Part shown: positions 41,926-51,212 of the stretch, piece after piece
Layout: each line of letters opens with the position of its first letter
Numbering within the stretch: the first letter of the stretch is position 1
Source: Paenibacillus assamensis DSM 18201
GTDB lineage: Bacteria; Bacillota; Bacilli; Paenibacillales; Paenibacillaceae
Assembly: GCF_000422445.1 (NCBI RefSeq)
Contig: NZ_AULU01000006.1
Span: 1 to 64,000 of the forward strand
Direction of reading: 5' to 3'
DNA: 64,000 nucleotides
Notes under the pieces: model-generated
Database searches by the model: none
Told to the model about the DNA's origin: nothing
Seen by the model: only the letters and a program-made list of their open reading frames with translations
Position numbers and translations under genes: made by a program

Positions 41926-42459
41926 TTGTATGCATTCTTGACAACCATTTCTACTTGGGCGATTCCAGCCATTATCGTCTTCATCCCCCTATACGCATAT
42001 ATGAAGCGAGTTCCGGTGTATGAATCGTTTGTCGAAGGTGCCAAGGATGGGTTCCAGACATCGATCAACATCATTCCAACTTTGGTAGGCATGATGGTCG
42101 CCATTAGTGTGTTTCGAGCATCTGGAGCCATGGATTGGCTCGTCGGGCTAATGAGACCTTTACTGGACTGGTTCGGAATACCAAGCGAAGTAATGCCGTT
42201 AGCATTTTTGAGACCCATTACAGGCGCTGGTTCGCTCGCGTTCACAACGGATTTAATAAAAACATACGGTCCTGACTCGCTGATAGGTCGGATTGCCTCC
42301 ACGATTCAAGGGAGTACAGACACTACGCTGTATGTATTGACTGTTTATTTTGGAGCCATTGGTATTCGCAAAGGACGATACGCTTTAAAAGTAGGGCTAT
42401 TTTCAGATATCGTTGGATTTGTAGCGGCAATCATTATTTGTATGCTCATATTTGTATAA
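41926..42459 (+). CDS. spmB: Spore maturation protein B
   Basis: Partner of SpmA. The 177 residues show IPAIIVFIPLYAYMKRVPVYESFVEGAKDGF, FRASGAMDWLVGLMRPLL, PLAFLRPITGAGSLAF and a C-terminal membrane segment, as in B. subtilis SpmB (178 residues). TTG at 41926, nine nt after AAAGGA, gives a protein of the right length. The gene is separated from spmA by 53 bp. Confidence 0.9.
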   Translation: MYAFLTTISTWAIPAIIVFIPLYAYMKRVPVYESFVEGAKDGFQTSINIIPTLVGMMVAISVFRASGAMDWLVGLMRPLLDWFGIPSEVMPLAFLRPITGAGSLAFTTDLIKTYGPDSLIGRIASTIQGSTDTTLYVLTVYFGAIGIRKGRYALKVGLFSDIVGFVAAIIICMLIFV

Positions 42460-42476
42460 TAGAAACGAAAATGTGT

Positions 42477-42537
42477 TATAATGTGTTAGAGACGCCCAGT
42501 TTCTAGGTGATATCCACCTATAACAGGGTGTTTTTTC
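42477..42537 (+). terminator. Extended -10 followed at once by a terminator, before rluB
   Basis: TGTTATAAT gives an extended -10 with TATAAT at 42477-42482. Ten bases later ACGCCC and GGGTGT, with an inner TAGGTG/CACCTA stem, form a hairpin followed by TTTTTT. The hairpin is the likely end of dacB-spmAB. Together the two could make a very short leader RNA for rluB. Confidence 0.72.
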
Positions 42538-42617
42538 TTGTTTCGACACGTTTTTATCAGTTTCGCTTGTGGACTTGTTCACGAACGGATATCATAGGTT
42601 TGAGGTGAATGACACAA

Positions 42618-43361
42618 ATGGAAGAACGTCTTCAAAAAATTATGGCGAATGCAGGTATCGCATCTCGCCGCAAATGTGAGCAATTGATATTAGATGGTAA
42701 AGTGGAATTGAACGGTGAGCCTGTATTGACACTTGGCGTCAAAGCGAATCCAAATACGGATGAGATTACAGTGAATGGTCGTCCGTTGAGAAAAGCGGCT
42801 GAGAAAGTCGTTATCGCTTTTTATAAACCGAAAGGTGTTATTACATCGATGTCAGATCCTGAAGGCCGCAAGACGGTTAAGGATTTCCTTAAAAAGATTA
42901 AGACTCGTGTATATCCAGTAGGTCGCTTGGATTACGATACGGAAGGATTATTGCTTCTTACCAACGATGGAGATTTAGCTAATAGGCTGACACATCCACG
43001 CCATCATGTTGGCAAAATTTATCGAGCGACTGTTAAAGGCATTCCACATGGCGATGCGCTGGAGAAACTTAAAAAAGGCATTATGCTCGAAGATGGAATG
43101 ACTCAGCCTGCAGAAGTTGAATATTTCGATGTTGATATGGAGCAAAATGTAGCAACGATTAGCATGACCATTTACGAAGGTCGTAACCGTCAAGTTAGAA
43201 GGATGTTTGAGGCTATCGGACATCCGGTCACGCGTCTGAAGCGTGTTCAGTTTGGTAATATTACGCTGCAAGGTCTTGTTCGAGGCAAGCATCGTCTGTT
43301 GACGAAGTCTGAAATTAATGAATTGATGCAATCGCCTGTCAAGTCAGAGCGACTAAAGTAA
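42618..43361 (+). CDS. rluB: 23S rRNA pseudouridine synthase
   Basis: A pseudouridine synthase of the RsuA/RluB type modifying 23S rRNA near the peptidyl transferase centre. The 247-residue protein has an N-terminal S4 RNA-binding domain (RLQKIMANAGIASRRKCEQLI) and the catalytic aspartate in VGRLDYDTEGLLLLTNDG, plus EGRNRQVRRMFEAIGHPV. The ATG at 42618 is 9 nt from GAGGTGA; ATG 42609 is too close. It precedes resA, as in B. subtilis. Confidence 0.92.
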   Translation: MEERLQKIMANAGIASRRKCEQLILDGKVELNGEPVLTLGVKANPNTDEITVNGRPLRKAAEKVVIAFYKPKGVITSMSDPEGRKTVKDFLKKIKTRVYPVGRLDYDTEGLLLLTNDGDLANRLTHPRHHVGKIYRATVKGIPHGDALEKLKKGIMLEDGMTQPAEVEYFDVDMEQNVATISMTIYEGRNRQVRRMFEAIGHPVTRLKRVQFGNITLQGLVRGKHRLLTKSEINELMQSPVKSERLK

Positions 43362-43566
43362 TATTTTACTGCTGCAAAATGCATGATGGATTTGTGTCTA
43401 TCTAACAGTGTGTAGCCAACGTGTCGCCCTTCTATGACACATAAATTTCATAAAAAGGAAGATGTGTCCTTGCCTATATGGATTATAATGGACGTGTTCG
43501 GTGTAATGGAATTGTTTAAACTGCGCCGCCTAATTGTGAAAATTGTCATAGAAAGGGCGAATTACG

Positions 43567-44088
43567 ATGGGAAAACGAAATAAATCACTTCAAATGGTTA
43601 TTCTTGCAGCCATCCTACTACTTGGCGGATTCGCCATCGGCTCGGCTTTATTTACGAGCAACTCAGTTCCTGTAATCGGGAGTAAGGTGCCGAATATAAA
43701 GCTTCAGCAATTGAATGGGGATGTACAAGAGCTAACTAACCTTAAAGGCCAAGCTATTGTATTAAACTTCTGGGGCACATGGTGTGAGCCATGTACGCGT
43801 GAGATGCCAGCCTTTCAACGTGCGCATGAGGAATGGAAAGACAAAGGCGTTTCCATTATAGCTATCAATAATGGTGAAGATCCAATTACCGTAAATAACT
43901 ATGTTAACACTATGAATATTACGTTTCCGATTTGGCTGGATAGTAAAAAGTCAGTTGCCAAAGCGTACGGTATTCGACCACTTCCTACCACTTTTTTTAT
44001 TAAGCCGGATGGTACCGTACACAACATCATATTAGGTGAAGTAGAGGAATCTGTGCTCAAGACGCAGATAAAGGAAATTACTAGCTAA
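43567..44088 (+). CDS. resA: Membrane-anchored thiol-disulfide oxidoreductase ResA
   Basis: ResA reduces the haem-binding cysteines of apocytochrome c outside the membrane. The 173-residue protein has one N-terminal membrane anchor (MVILAAILLLGGFAIGSALF) and a TlpA-like thioredoxin domain with C73-E-P-C76 in WGTWCEPCTREMP, the CEPC motif of B. subtilis ResA. The cis-proline region is RPLPTTFFI. GAAAGGG precedes the ATG. A TATAAT at about 43486 may start the res transcript, but its -35 is weak. Confidence 0.93.
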   Translation: MGKRNKSLQMVILAAILLLGGFAIGSALFTSNSVPVIGSKVPNIKLQQLNGDVQELTNLKGQAIVLNFWGTWCEPCTREMPAFQRAHEEWKDKGVSIIAINNGEDPITVNNYVNTMNITFPIWLDSKKSVAKAYGIRPLPTTFFIKPDGTVHNIILGEVEESVLKTQIKEITS

Positions 44089-44117
44089 CCAGTGTATAAT
44101 GCAAGGGGGCTGCATCC

Positions 44118-45788
44118 TTGGAATTTCAAAATACGAAGTGTGAATGCGGGCATCAAAATCCCACTCAGACCATTCTGTGTGAAGCTTGTGGTAAGCCTTT
44201 ACATGAAAGCGATAACGAAACATCAGTATTAGAAATGAGATATGATGGTGTTGCCCGTAAATCTCAAAAAGCAAATCCAAGTGTGATTGACCGCGTGTGG
44301 AATTTTTTCTCTTCTGTAAAAATCGCAGTTATTGTTATTATCATTACACTTATTGGTGCGTCGCTGGGAACGATTTATCCTCAAGAGAGCCAGTTCATCA
44401 ACTTTGATCCCTCGACTTACTACAAAGAAAACTATGGCACGATTGGTCATATTTATTACTTGCTAGGATTGTCACATACATACGAATCATGGTGGTTTAT
44501 AAGCTTGCTAGTTATGATTGGTGCTTCATTGGTCATTTGCAGCTTAGATCGAGTATTGCCACTATATCGTGCCCTGCACAAGCAAAAAATTCGCAAACAT
44601 GATCAGTTTTTACGTCGTCAACGCATCGTCTATGAACAGCAATTGTCTAATGCTATGCATCAGGGAGATTGGATACAGAAAGCCCAGAAGGCGCTTAAGC
44701 GCAAAGGCTATCGTGTCTATGAGCAGGATGGTGCAATACTGGCAGAGAAGAACCGTTTCAGCCGTTGGGGGCCTTATATTAACCATATTGGGTTAATTGT
44801 TTTTTTATTAGCTGTATTGGCTCGCAGCATTCCAGGCTGGAATCTAGAATATTATGCAGCATTTCCGCATAACGAACCACGTCCGATTGAGAACACTCCC
44901 TTTTATTTAGAAAATGAGAAATTTACCGTTGAATATTACACCAAAGAAGAAATGCCGGAGCAATTTGCAAAAGAGGGTCGTGTCATCCCTAAACTGTTTG
45001 AAACACAAGCTACTTTATATCGTTGTGTGGCGAATTGTGACGATCCTTTAGCTGAACCGAAGCTGGAGGAAGTTCATAAGCACAATATTAGAGTAAATGA
45101 GCCGTTGAAATATGAAGACTTGATGATATTTCAATATGACTTTGACCTTACGCCCAAGCTTGTAGCCGTTAAACCTAATCTCAAAAATCCGAAGACCAAC
45201 GAAATTTATGGTTCATTCGAATTGAACATTAGCAAATCAGAACCTAAGTACACGGTAGGCCCCTATACATTGGAGCTTCGTGAGAAGTACATGGACTTTG
45301 ACTTGGGTAAAGATGGCAAGCCGATAACGAAAACGCCTAATCCTAATGCCCCGGCATTTTTATTTATGATCAAAGGGCCAGGGTTGGAAGAAACGGGTGA
45401 GCCATACTTTTACTTCCCGCTTCAGAAGGACAAACAGCGTTTCCGTGAAGATGTGTTGAATCAGGAAATTATGAAAAAAATCCAAATTGACGTTCAGTCT
45501 ATGGCAGATGTCACCATCCAGGAATCTTTAAGCTACTTGAACGTTAGAATTGAAAAGGCCCTTCCTTATATTTGGGTGGGAGCGGGAATATCTATGATTG
45601 GTTTGGTTATGGGCTTCTATTGGCAGCATCGTCGTATTTGGCTGCGACTAAATGAGAATCAATTACTGCTTGGAGCACATACGAACAAAAATTGGTATGG
45701 TATGCGTAATGAAGTGGCTCGCATATTGCGAGAGACAGAGCTTGAAGTAGATGTGAATGCTATTGATCGTGGAGGGGACAAGTCATGA
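44118..45788 (+). CDS. resB: Cytochrome c biogenesis protein ResB with N-terminal zinc ribbon
   Basis: ResB (Ccs1) and ResC form the system II haem lyase that delivers haem to apocytochrome c. The 556-residue protein has membrane helices near 70-90, 125-150, 220-240 and close to the C-terminus around a large outside domain, as in ResB1. It starts with a short zinc-ribbon-like segment, CECG-x13-CEAC. The TTG start at 44118 follows AAGGGGG by 8 nt, so the segment is part of the product. The gene overlaps resC by ATGA. Confidence 0.9.
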   Translation: MEFQNTKCECGHQNPTQTILCEACGKPLHESDNETSVLEMRYDGVARKSQKANPSVIDRVWNFFSSVKIAVIVIIITLIGASLGTIYPQESQFINFDPSTYYKENYGTIGHIYYLLGLSHTYESWWFISLLVMIGASLVICSLDRVLPLYRALHKQKIRKHDQFLRRQRIVYEQQLSNAMHQGDWIQKAQKALKRKGYRVYEQDGAILAEKNRFSRWGPYINHIGLIVFLLAVLARSIPGWNLEYYAAFPHNEPRPIENTPFYLENEKFTVEYYTKEEMPEQFAKEGRVIPKLFETQATLYRCVANCDDPLAEPKLEEVHKHNIRVNEPLKYEDLMIFQYDFDLTPKLVAVKPNLKNPKTNEIYGSFELNISKSEPKYTVGPYTLELREKYMDFDLGKDGKPITKTPNPNAPAFLFMIKGPGLEETGEPYFYFPLQKDKQRFREDVLNQEIMKKIQIDVQSMADVTIQESLSYLNVRIEKALPYIWVGAGISMIGLVMGFYWQHRRIWLRLNENQLLLGAHTNKNWYGMRNEVARILRETELEVDVNAIDRGGDKS

Positions 45789-47038
45789 ACATATTAGAGT
45801 TCAGCCAGAACTCCTATTTAACTTCCTTTTTCCTTTTTTGCTTCGCACTTATTTTATATGTATTTACTGTGGCAGGACGCAGGAAAAATCAAGAAGCTCA
45901 TTTGAAGAAATGGGGAACGATATCTTTTGCTGTTACCGTATTAGGATTTGTTGCTCAATTGGCTTACTTTATAACACGCTGGATAGGTTCAGGGCATATC
46001 CCACTCAGTAATATGTACGAATTCATGTCATTTTTGGCGATTATGATAATAGCGGCTTATATTGTTATGCATTTTATTTATCGTTCAGCTGCACTTGGGT
46101 TGTTTGCTGTCCCATTGGCTATTCTAATGATGGGATATGCATCCGTATTTCCTAGTGAAGTTCAGCCATTAATTCCACAACTCAAATCCATTTGGCTTAT
46201 TTTGCACGTATCGATGGTAGGCGCAAGTGAAGCATTCTTTGCGGTCGGTTTTGTGGCTGGAATTATGTACTTGGTTCATACAATGCGTTGGGATGATACA
46301 ACGAAGCGTAAATCCCAAATTGCTTTGGAATTCAGTTTGTTCACTGTCATTATTATTTTAGGATATGTCGTTACTGTTTTCGGCTATCGTGCTGCTGGCT
46401 ATGAAGTAGAATTGCAGCGTACAGTTGAAGTGGTTGAAACCATAGACAACAACACACAAATCAGTAACAAGCCGGATACCATTTCCTACACATTGCCACC
46501 TATTTTCGCTGCTACTAACAGTAAAGTAGTTGGAGATGAGAAGTTTTTAGGTATGCAGCTTCCACTAATGGAAGTTCCAGCAGCGATGGACAGTCATAAA
46601 ACTGCGCGTAAAATGAACACGGTGACTTGGTCTCTCATGTCAGGGTTGTTGTTATATGGACTCATTCGATTAATTATTCGCAAGCCTATTGCCAAAGCAC
46701 TTCAACCACTGCTACGTGGTATGAATCCAGATGATCTAGATGAGATTAGCTATCGTGCAACAGCTATTGCGTTCCCAGTCTTTACGCTAGGCGGTCTTAT
46801 CTTTGCAATGATTTGGGCACAAGAAGCTTGGGGACGTTTCTGGGCATGGGATCCGAAAGAAGTGTGGGCTCTAATTACTTGGTTGTTCTACAGTGCCTAT
46901 CTTCATTTGCGTCTTTCTCGAGGTTATCATGGAGAGAAGTCGGCATGGCTAGTTGTAATTGGCTTTATAATCGTTATGTTTACATTGGTTGGTGTGAATT
47001 TGCTAATTGTCGGACTTCATTCATATGCAGGGGTGTAA
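45785..47038 (+). CDS. resC: Cytochrome c biogenesis protein ResC (CcsA/CcsB family)
   Basis: The haem-handling partner of ResB. The 417-residue polytopic protein has the tryptophan-rich WWD-like motif WGRFWAWDPKEVWALITW near residue 355 and conserved membrane histidines, for example in LILHVSMVGASEAFF and LRLSRGYHGEKSAW. About eight hydrophobic helices are seen, with a roughly 60-residue outside loop around 220-280. The start overlaps the resB stop. Confidence 0.92.
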   Translation: MNILEFSQNSYLTSFFLFCFALILYVFTVAGRRKNQEAHLKKWGTISFAVTVLGFVAQLAYFITRWIGSGHIPLSNMYEFMSFLAIMIIAAYIVMHFIYRSAALGLFAVPLAILMMGYASVFPSEVQPLIPQLKSIWLILHVSMVGASEAFFAVGFVAGIMYLVHTMRWDDTTKRKSQIALEFSLFTVIIILGYVVTVFGYRAAGYEVELQRTVEVVETIDNNTQISNKPDTISYTLPPIFAATNSKVVGDEKFLGMQLPLMEVPAAMDSHKTARKMNTVTWSLMSGLLLYGLIRLIIRKPIAKALQPLLRGMNPDDLDEISYRATAIAFPVFTLGGLIFAMIWAQEAWGRFWAWDPKEVWALITWLFYSAYLHLRLSRGYHGEKSAWLVVIGFIIVMFTLVGVNLLIVGLHSYAGV

Positions 47039-47105
47039 ACCTAAGGAATTATGCAGTATGATATAGAAGAACGTATTGTTAGTGGTGTTGAAAGGGGAGT
47101 TAGTC

Positions 47106-47822
47106 ATGTCAGAACAGATAAATCGCATTCTTGTCGTAGATGATGAGGAACGAATTCGGCGATTGTTGAGAATGTACTTGGAAAAAGAAGGGTACGAAAT
47201 TGATGAGGCAGAAGATGGGGAGGAAGCTTTAAACAAAGCGGTCAATGATGACTTCGACCTCATCCTGCTCGACTTAATGCTCCCAGGTATAGATGGTATT
47301 GAAGTGTGTACAAGACTTCGTCAAGTGAAAGCGACACCTGTTATCATTCTCACGGCTAAAGGGGAAGAAATGAACCGTGTTCAGGGCTTTGAAGTAGGAG
47401 CTGACGATTATGTGGTCAAGCCATTTAGTCCTCGTGAAGTGATTTATCGTGTGAAGGCGGTACTTCGTCGTTCTTCTGCTACAGCCTTTTTGACGAATGA
47501 TCCAAAGACAAGCAACAATATCGTGTTTCCTAATCTAATTATTGAACATGATGCTCATCGTGTTACAGCAGGCGGACAGGAAGTTAGCTTGACTCCTAAG
47601 GAGTATGAACTGCTTCATTACTTGGCCGTTTCACCAGATAAGGTGTTTTCACGCGAAGAACTGTTGAAGGATGTTTGGAATTACGAGTTCTTCGGCGATT
47701 TGCGTACGGTGGATACACATGTCAAACGTTTGCGTGAAAAATTAAACAAAGTATCTCCTGAAGCAGCTACCATGATTACTACCGTATGGGGAGTAGGCTA
47801 TAAATTGGAGGTACCGAAGTAA
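47106..47822 (+). CDS. resD: Response regulator ResD
   Basis: ResD is the OmpR-family activator for aerobic and anaerobic respiration genes, including resABC in Bacillus. The 238-residue protein has a receiver domain with phosphoacceptor D56 in DLILLDLMLPG and K in VKPFSPREV, and a C-terminal winged helix with VSLTPKEYELLHYLA and RTVDTHVKRLREKL. AAGGGGAG precedes ATG 47106. Its stop codon is directly followed by the resE start. Confidence 0.93.
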   Translation: MSEQINRILVVDDEERIRRLLRMYLEKEGYEIDEAEDGEEALNKAVNDDFDLILLDLMLPGIDGIEVCTRLRQVKATPVIILTAKGEEMNRVQGFEVGADDYVVKPFSPREVIYRVKAVLRRSSATAFLTNDPKTSNNIVFPNLIIEHDAHRVTAGGQEVSLTPKEYELLHYLAVSPDKVFSREELLKDVWNYEFFGDLRTVDTHVKRLREKLNKVSPEAATMITTVWGVGYKLEVPK

Positions 47823-49250
47823 GTGAAATTTTGGCGAAGTGTAGTTGGTAAGCTATGGATCACGATCATTGGATTAGTTGCTGCGATCCTGCTATTTTTA
47901 GGTGTGTATCTGCTTCCTTATATCGATAGTAATTTTACGCATCCAAATGATGTGAAACGGCTATTCGTATATACGGCAATAGTAGGGTTTTCGCTAACAA
48001 CATTTTTTGCCTTTTTTCTGTTCACTAAGATTACACAACCGATGCGCCTGCTTAAGTCGGCTGCTGAAACGATTCGTCAAGGAGACTATTCTTCGCGAGT
48101 CGTACCTATTCGCTCTAAGGACGAAATCGGTGAACTCGCGCAGACATTTAATCATATGGCAGAAGAACTTGATTTAGTCATTCAAGATTTGCAACATGAG
48201 AAAGAGCATTTATCAAGCATACTGCGCAGTATGACGGATGCGGTTATTACGTTTGATGCAGTAGGTTGCGTGTTGTCTACTAATCCTCAAGGTCAAGCAC
48301 AGCTTGAGAAGTGGAATACGTTGGAATGGAACGAGATGGAAGAGTATGAGCTGGAACAATCTGTGCCAGGTCCATTGCGTCCCTTGTTTCATGAAGTAAT
48401 TAGCCAAGCGGTAGAGGTAACGACACGCATTCATGTTAAACAAGAGGTATGGTCTGTTGTAATAGGACCTTTGCATAATGTTAATGGTGTTCGAGGCGCT
48501 GTTGCTGTATTGCGAAATGTGACAGAGGAAGTTCGCTTGGAGAAAATGCGAAAAGACTTTATCGCTAATATTTCTCATGAAATTCGAACGCCATTATCGA
48601 TGCTTCAAGGCTATAGTGAAGCATTATTGGATGATATCGTTACTTCTCCAGAGGAAAGACGAGAGCTTGTACAGGTCATTCATGACGAGTCCCTTCGTAT
48701 GGGACGACTCGTGAAAGACTTGCTGGATCTTGCTCGTATGGAAGCGGGTCATTTGCAAATGCATTGGACAGAAGTAAATGTCAACGAACTCATCCATCGT
48801 GTTCTGCGGAAGTATTCCGTATTAGCAAAAGAACAGGGCATTCCACTAGGAGCAGAGCTTAGAGCTGAACGATATATACTGGCTAGTGCCGACGAGGATC
48901 GTTTGGAGCAAATATTAACGAACTTGTTGGATAACGCCTTTCGGCATTCGCAGGCTGAGCAACTGATACAAATTGAGACCGAAGTAATTACAAGTTCACA
49001 GCAAGAATGGCTTGTCATTCATGTTCGTGACCATGGGCAAGGGATTCCGTCTCAAGATTTATCTTATATTTTTGAACGGTTTTATAAGGCAGATAAAGCT
49101 CGTACACGTGGAGTTACGGGTGGAACGGGATTAGGCCTAGCTATCGTCAAAAATATTGTTGAGGCACATCAGGGCAAGATTGAAGTGAGCAGCAAGGTAG
49201 GGGCGGGGACGACTTTCTCTATTTCATTGCCGCTCGGTCTCATGAATTGA
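47823..49250 (+). CDS. resE: Sensor histidine kinase ResE, short sensor loop
   Basis: ResE phosphorylates ResD in response to oxygen and redox signals. In 475 residues I see membrane helices at about 8-30 and 45-65, a HAMP domain (FTKITQPMRLLKSAAETIRQGDY), a PAS-like region near 125-240, HisKA with H252 (ANISHEIRTPL), and an ATPase domain with NLLDNAFRHS, DHGQGIP and GGTGLGLAIV. B. subtilis ResE has a large outside domain; here the loop between helices is only about 15 residues, so sensing probably relies on the PAS domain. The GTG start abuts resD after GGAGG. Confidence 0.9.
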   Translation: MKFWRSVVGKLWITIIGLVAAILLFLGVYLLPYIDSNFTHPNDVKRLFVYTAIVGFSLTTFFAFFLFTKITQPMRLLKSAAETIRQGDYSSRVVPIRSKDEIGELAQTFNHMAEELDLVIQDLQHEKEHLSSILRSMTDAVITFDAVGCVLSTNPQGQAQLEKWNTLEWNEMEEYELEQSVPGPLRPLFHEVISQAVEVTTRIHVKQEVWSVVIGPLHNVNGVRGAVAVLRNVTEEVRLEKMRKDFIANISHEIRTPLSMLQGYSEALLDDIVTSPEERRELVQVIHDESLRMGRLVKDLLDLARMEAGHLQMHWTEVNVNELIHRVLRKYSVLAKEQGIPLGAELRAERYILASADEDRLEQILTNLLDNAFRHSQAEQLIQIETEVITSSQQEWLVIHVRDHGQGIPSQDLSYIFERFYKADKARTRGVTGGTGLGLAIVKNIVEAHQGKIEVSSKVGAGTTFSISLPLGLMN

Positions 49251-49287
49251 GATAAGTCGAAATAGTAAAGAGAACCTCAAAAACTTA

Positions 49288-49346
49288 AAAAGAATCTTTA
49301 CAGCTGCAATAGATAGAACTGTTGTAGTTGTGAAGGTTCTTTTTTC
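49288..49346 (+). terminator. Terminator of the res operon
   Basis: AAGAATCTTTACA pairs with TGTGAAGGTTCTT, continued inside by CTGCAATAG/CTGTTGTAG, then TTTTTTC. Several G-T pairs. Confidence 0.87.
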
Positions 49347-49366
49347 TTTGAAAGGAGTAGGAGAAG

Positions 49367-49432
49367 TTGACGAACCTTACGGAATTGCGAAATAAGATTT
49401 GTCGACAAGTAAAGGGCAAACAGCAAAAATGA
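49367..49432 (+). CDS. Possible 21-residue microprotein between two terminators
   Basis: A TTG start 9 nt after AAAGGAG opens a frame encoding MTNLTELRNKICRQVKGKQQ plus a final lysine. It is basic and hydrophilic. Its stop codon lies inside the following hairpin. It sits between the res terminator and a perfect 16-bp hairpin. I find no family resemblance. It could be a chance frame. Confidence 0.25.
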   Translation: MTNLTELRNKICRQVKGKQQK

Positions 49433-49461
49433 CGTCTGCCGTAGTCAGACGTCATTTTTGC
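49423..49461. terminator. Perfect 16-bp hairpin, bidirectional terminator
   Basis: GCAAAAATGACGTCTG pairs with CAGACGTCATTTTTGC around a 7-nt loop, with A and T runs on either side. It can stop serA transcription from the right and anything from the left. The remaining 49462-49581 is AT-rich without features. Confidence 0.85.
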
Positions 49462-49581
49462 GATGTAAATCTTGTTGTTCGTGGAACAGTAAGCGTAGAT
49501 ACACATTGTTGAAATAATAAAACGTATATAGGGCTAATTAAGAGTCAGGATTAAAAATTAATTAACTGCATGTGCTCGTAA

Positions 49582-51171
49582 TTACTGAAACACAATTTCT
49601 TTTGCTTTATTAATTTGAGGCGTTGTTTTTAATTGTTCGATAACTTCTTTTGGAACAGCGCGATCTACAGACAACACCATAATAGCAGATCCGCCGACAA
49701 TTTTACGTCCCACTTGCATCGTAGCAATATTAATGTCGTTGTTGCCCAGCAATGTACCTACAGAACCGATCATACCTGGCTTGTCATTGTGCTTCACCAA
49801 TAACAGATGACCCTCTGGTGCAACGTCTACTGGATATTTGTCGATTTGCACAATTCGCTCACCATAACCACTTAAAAGAGTACCAGCAACTAGACGCTCA
49901 TCTTCATTCGTACGAAGGGTAACGGTAATTAAGTTTGTGAAGCCTTTTGTAACATGAGATTTTTGCACAACAATATTAATATCGCGCACTTTAGCCAAAT
50001 GCATCGAGTTAACCACATTAACATTAGAGCCTAGATGCTGCTGCAATACTCCTTTAACAATATAGCGAGTTAAAGGCTGAGTATCTACCTCTGCCAATTC
50101 ACCTGAATAGTTAACCATAATTTCAACAACTGGACCTTTGGATAATTGGGAAACAAAAATTCCTAATTTTTCACCGAGATCAAAGTAAGGTTGAATTTTG
50201 TTCAATACGTCTGCCGGAACTGGAGGCATATTGACTGCATTTTTAAATGGTTGACCTCTAAGTATGCAAATCACTTGTTCTGAAACGTCAATGGCAACAT
50301 TTTCTTGAGCTTCAACTGTCGATGCGCCTAGGTGAGGAGTAACAATGATGTTTGGATTGCTCAAGAATGGATGATCAGGTGCAGGTGGCTCTACTTCGAA
50401 CACGTCAAATGCTGCACCAGCTACGATACCGCGTTCGATAGCCTCAACTAGTGCTAGCTCATCAATGATACCTCCGCGTGCACAATTAATTATGCGCATA
50501 CCAGGCTTCATCACCTCAAATTGAGGGCCTGCAATCATATGTTTAGTCTCAGGGGTTAATGGTGTGTGAACCGTAATAAAATCAGCTTGTCGGATAATAT
50601 CATCCACAGATCCAAGCTTAATGCCCAGCTTATCTGCTCTCTCGTCTGTCATAAATGGATCAAATCCGATGATATTCATGCCGAATGCTTTTGCTCGCTT
50701 GGCAACTTCACTACCAATACGTCCCATACCTAGTACACCCAACGTCTTGTTGCGGAGTTCAACGCCTAGGAAAGATTTGCGATCCCAAATTCCTTTAATC
50801 GTCTTTTCATAGGCTTGAGGAATATGTCGAGCGATCGCCATCATCATCGCGAATGCATGCTCACAAGTTGTGATTGTATTCCCGTCTGGAGCGTTAATTA
50901 CAATAATACCGCGTTGTGTTGCTGCTTGAAGATCAATATTATCTACACCAACTCCAGCGCGACCGATGACTCTTAATTTTGTACCAGCTTCCATGATGCG
51001 CGGAGTTACTTTTGTTTGGCTGCGAACGAGTAGTGCATCATATTGCCCAATAATGGCTACGAGTTCGTCTTCAGATAATCCGGTATTTTTATCCACCTGT
51101 ACATCTGGAGCATCCATTAATTGCTGGATTCCGAAATCGCTTATCGGATCCGATACCAATACTTTAAACAT
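49582..51171 (-). CDS. serA: D-3-phosphoglycerate dehydrogenase
   Basis: The first enzyme of serine synthesis, NAD-dependent oxidation of 3-phosphoglycerate. The 529-residue long-form enzyme has the substrate arginine in LLVRSQTKVTP and RAGVGVDNID, the NAD motif GMGRIGSEVAKRA, the catalytic His region VTPHLGASTVEAQ, an intervening ASB domain from about 320 and a C-terminal ACT domain (LLVKHNDKPGMIGSVGTLLG) for serine feedback. A T-box leader and a good promoter lie upstream. Confidence 0.95.
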   Translation of the reverse strand: MFKVLVSDPISDFGIQQLMDAPDVQVDKNTGLSEDELVAIIGQYDALLVRSQTKVTPRIMEAGTKLRVIGRAGVGVDNIDLQAATQRGIIVINAPDGNTITTCEHAFAMMMAIARHIPQAYEKTIKGIWDRKSFLGVELRNKTLGVLGMGRIGSEVAKRAKAFGMNIIGFDPFMTDERADKLGIKLGSVDDIIRQADFITVHTPLTPETKHMIAGPQFEVMKPGMRIINCARGGIIDELALVEAIERGIVAGAAFDVFEVEPPAPDHPFLSNPNIIVTPHLGASTVEAQENVAIDVSEQVICILRGQPFKNAVNMPPVPADVLNKIQPYFDLGEKLGIFVSQLSKGPVVEIMVNYSGELAEVDTQPLTRYIVKGVLQQHLGSNVNVVNSMHLAKVRDINIVVQKSHVTKGFTNLITVTLRTNEDERLVAGTLLSGYGERIVQIDKYPVDVAPEGHLLLVKHNDKPGMIGSVGTLLGNNDINIATMQVGRKIVGGSAIMVLSVDRAVPKEVIEQLKTTPQINKAKEIVFQ

Positions 51172-51212
51172 TGTAGTTCCTCCCTTTTGTATACCTACAT
51201 AATCATGAAAAA

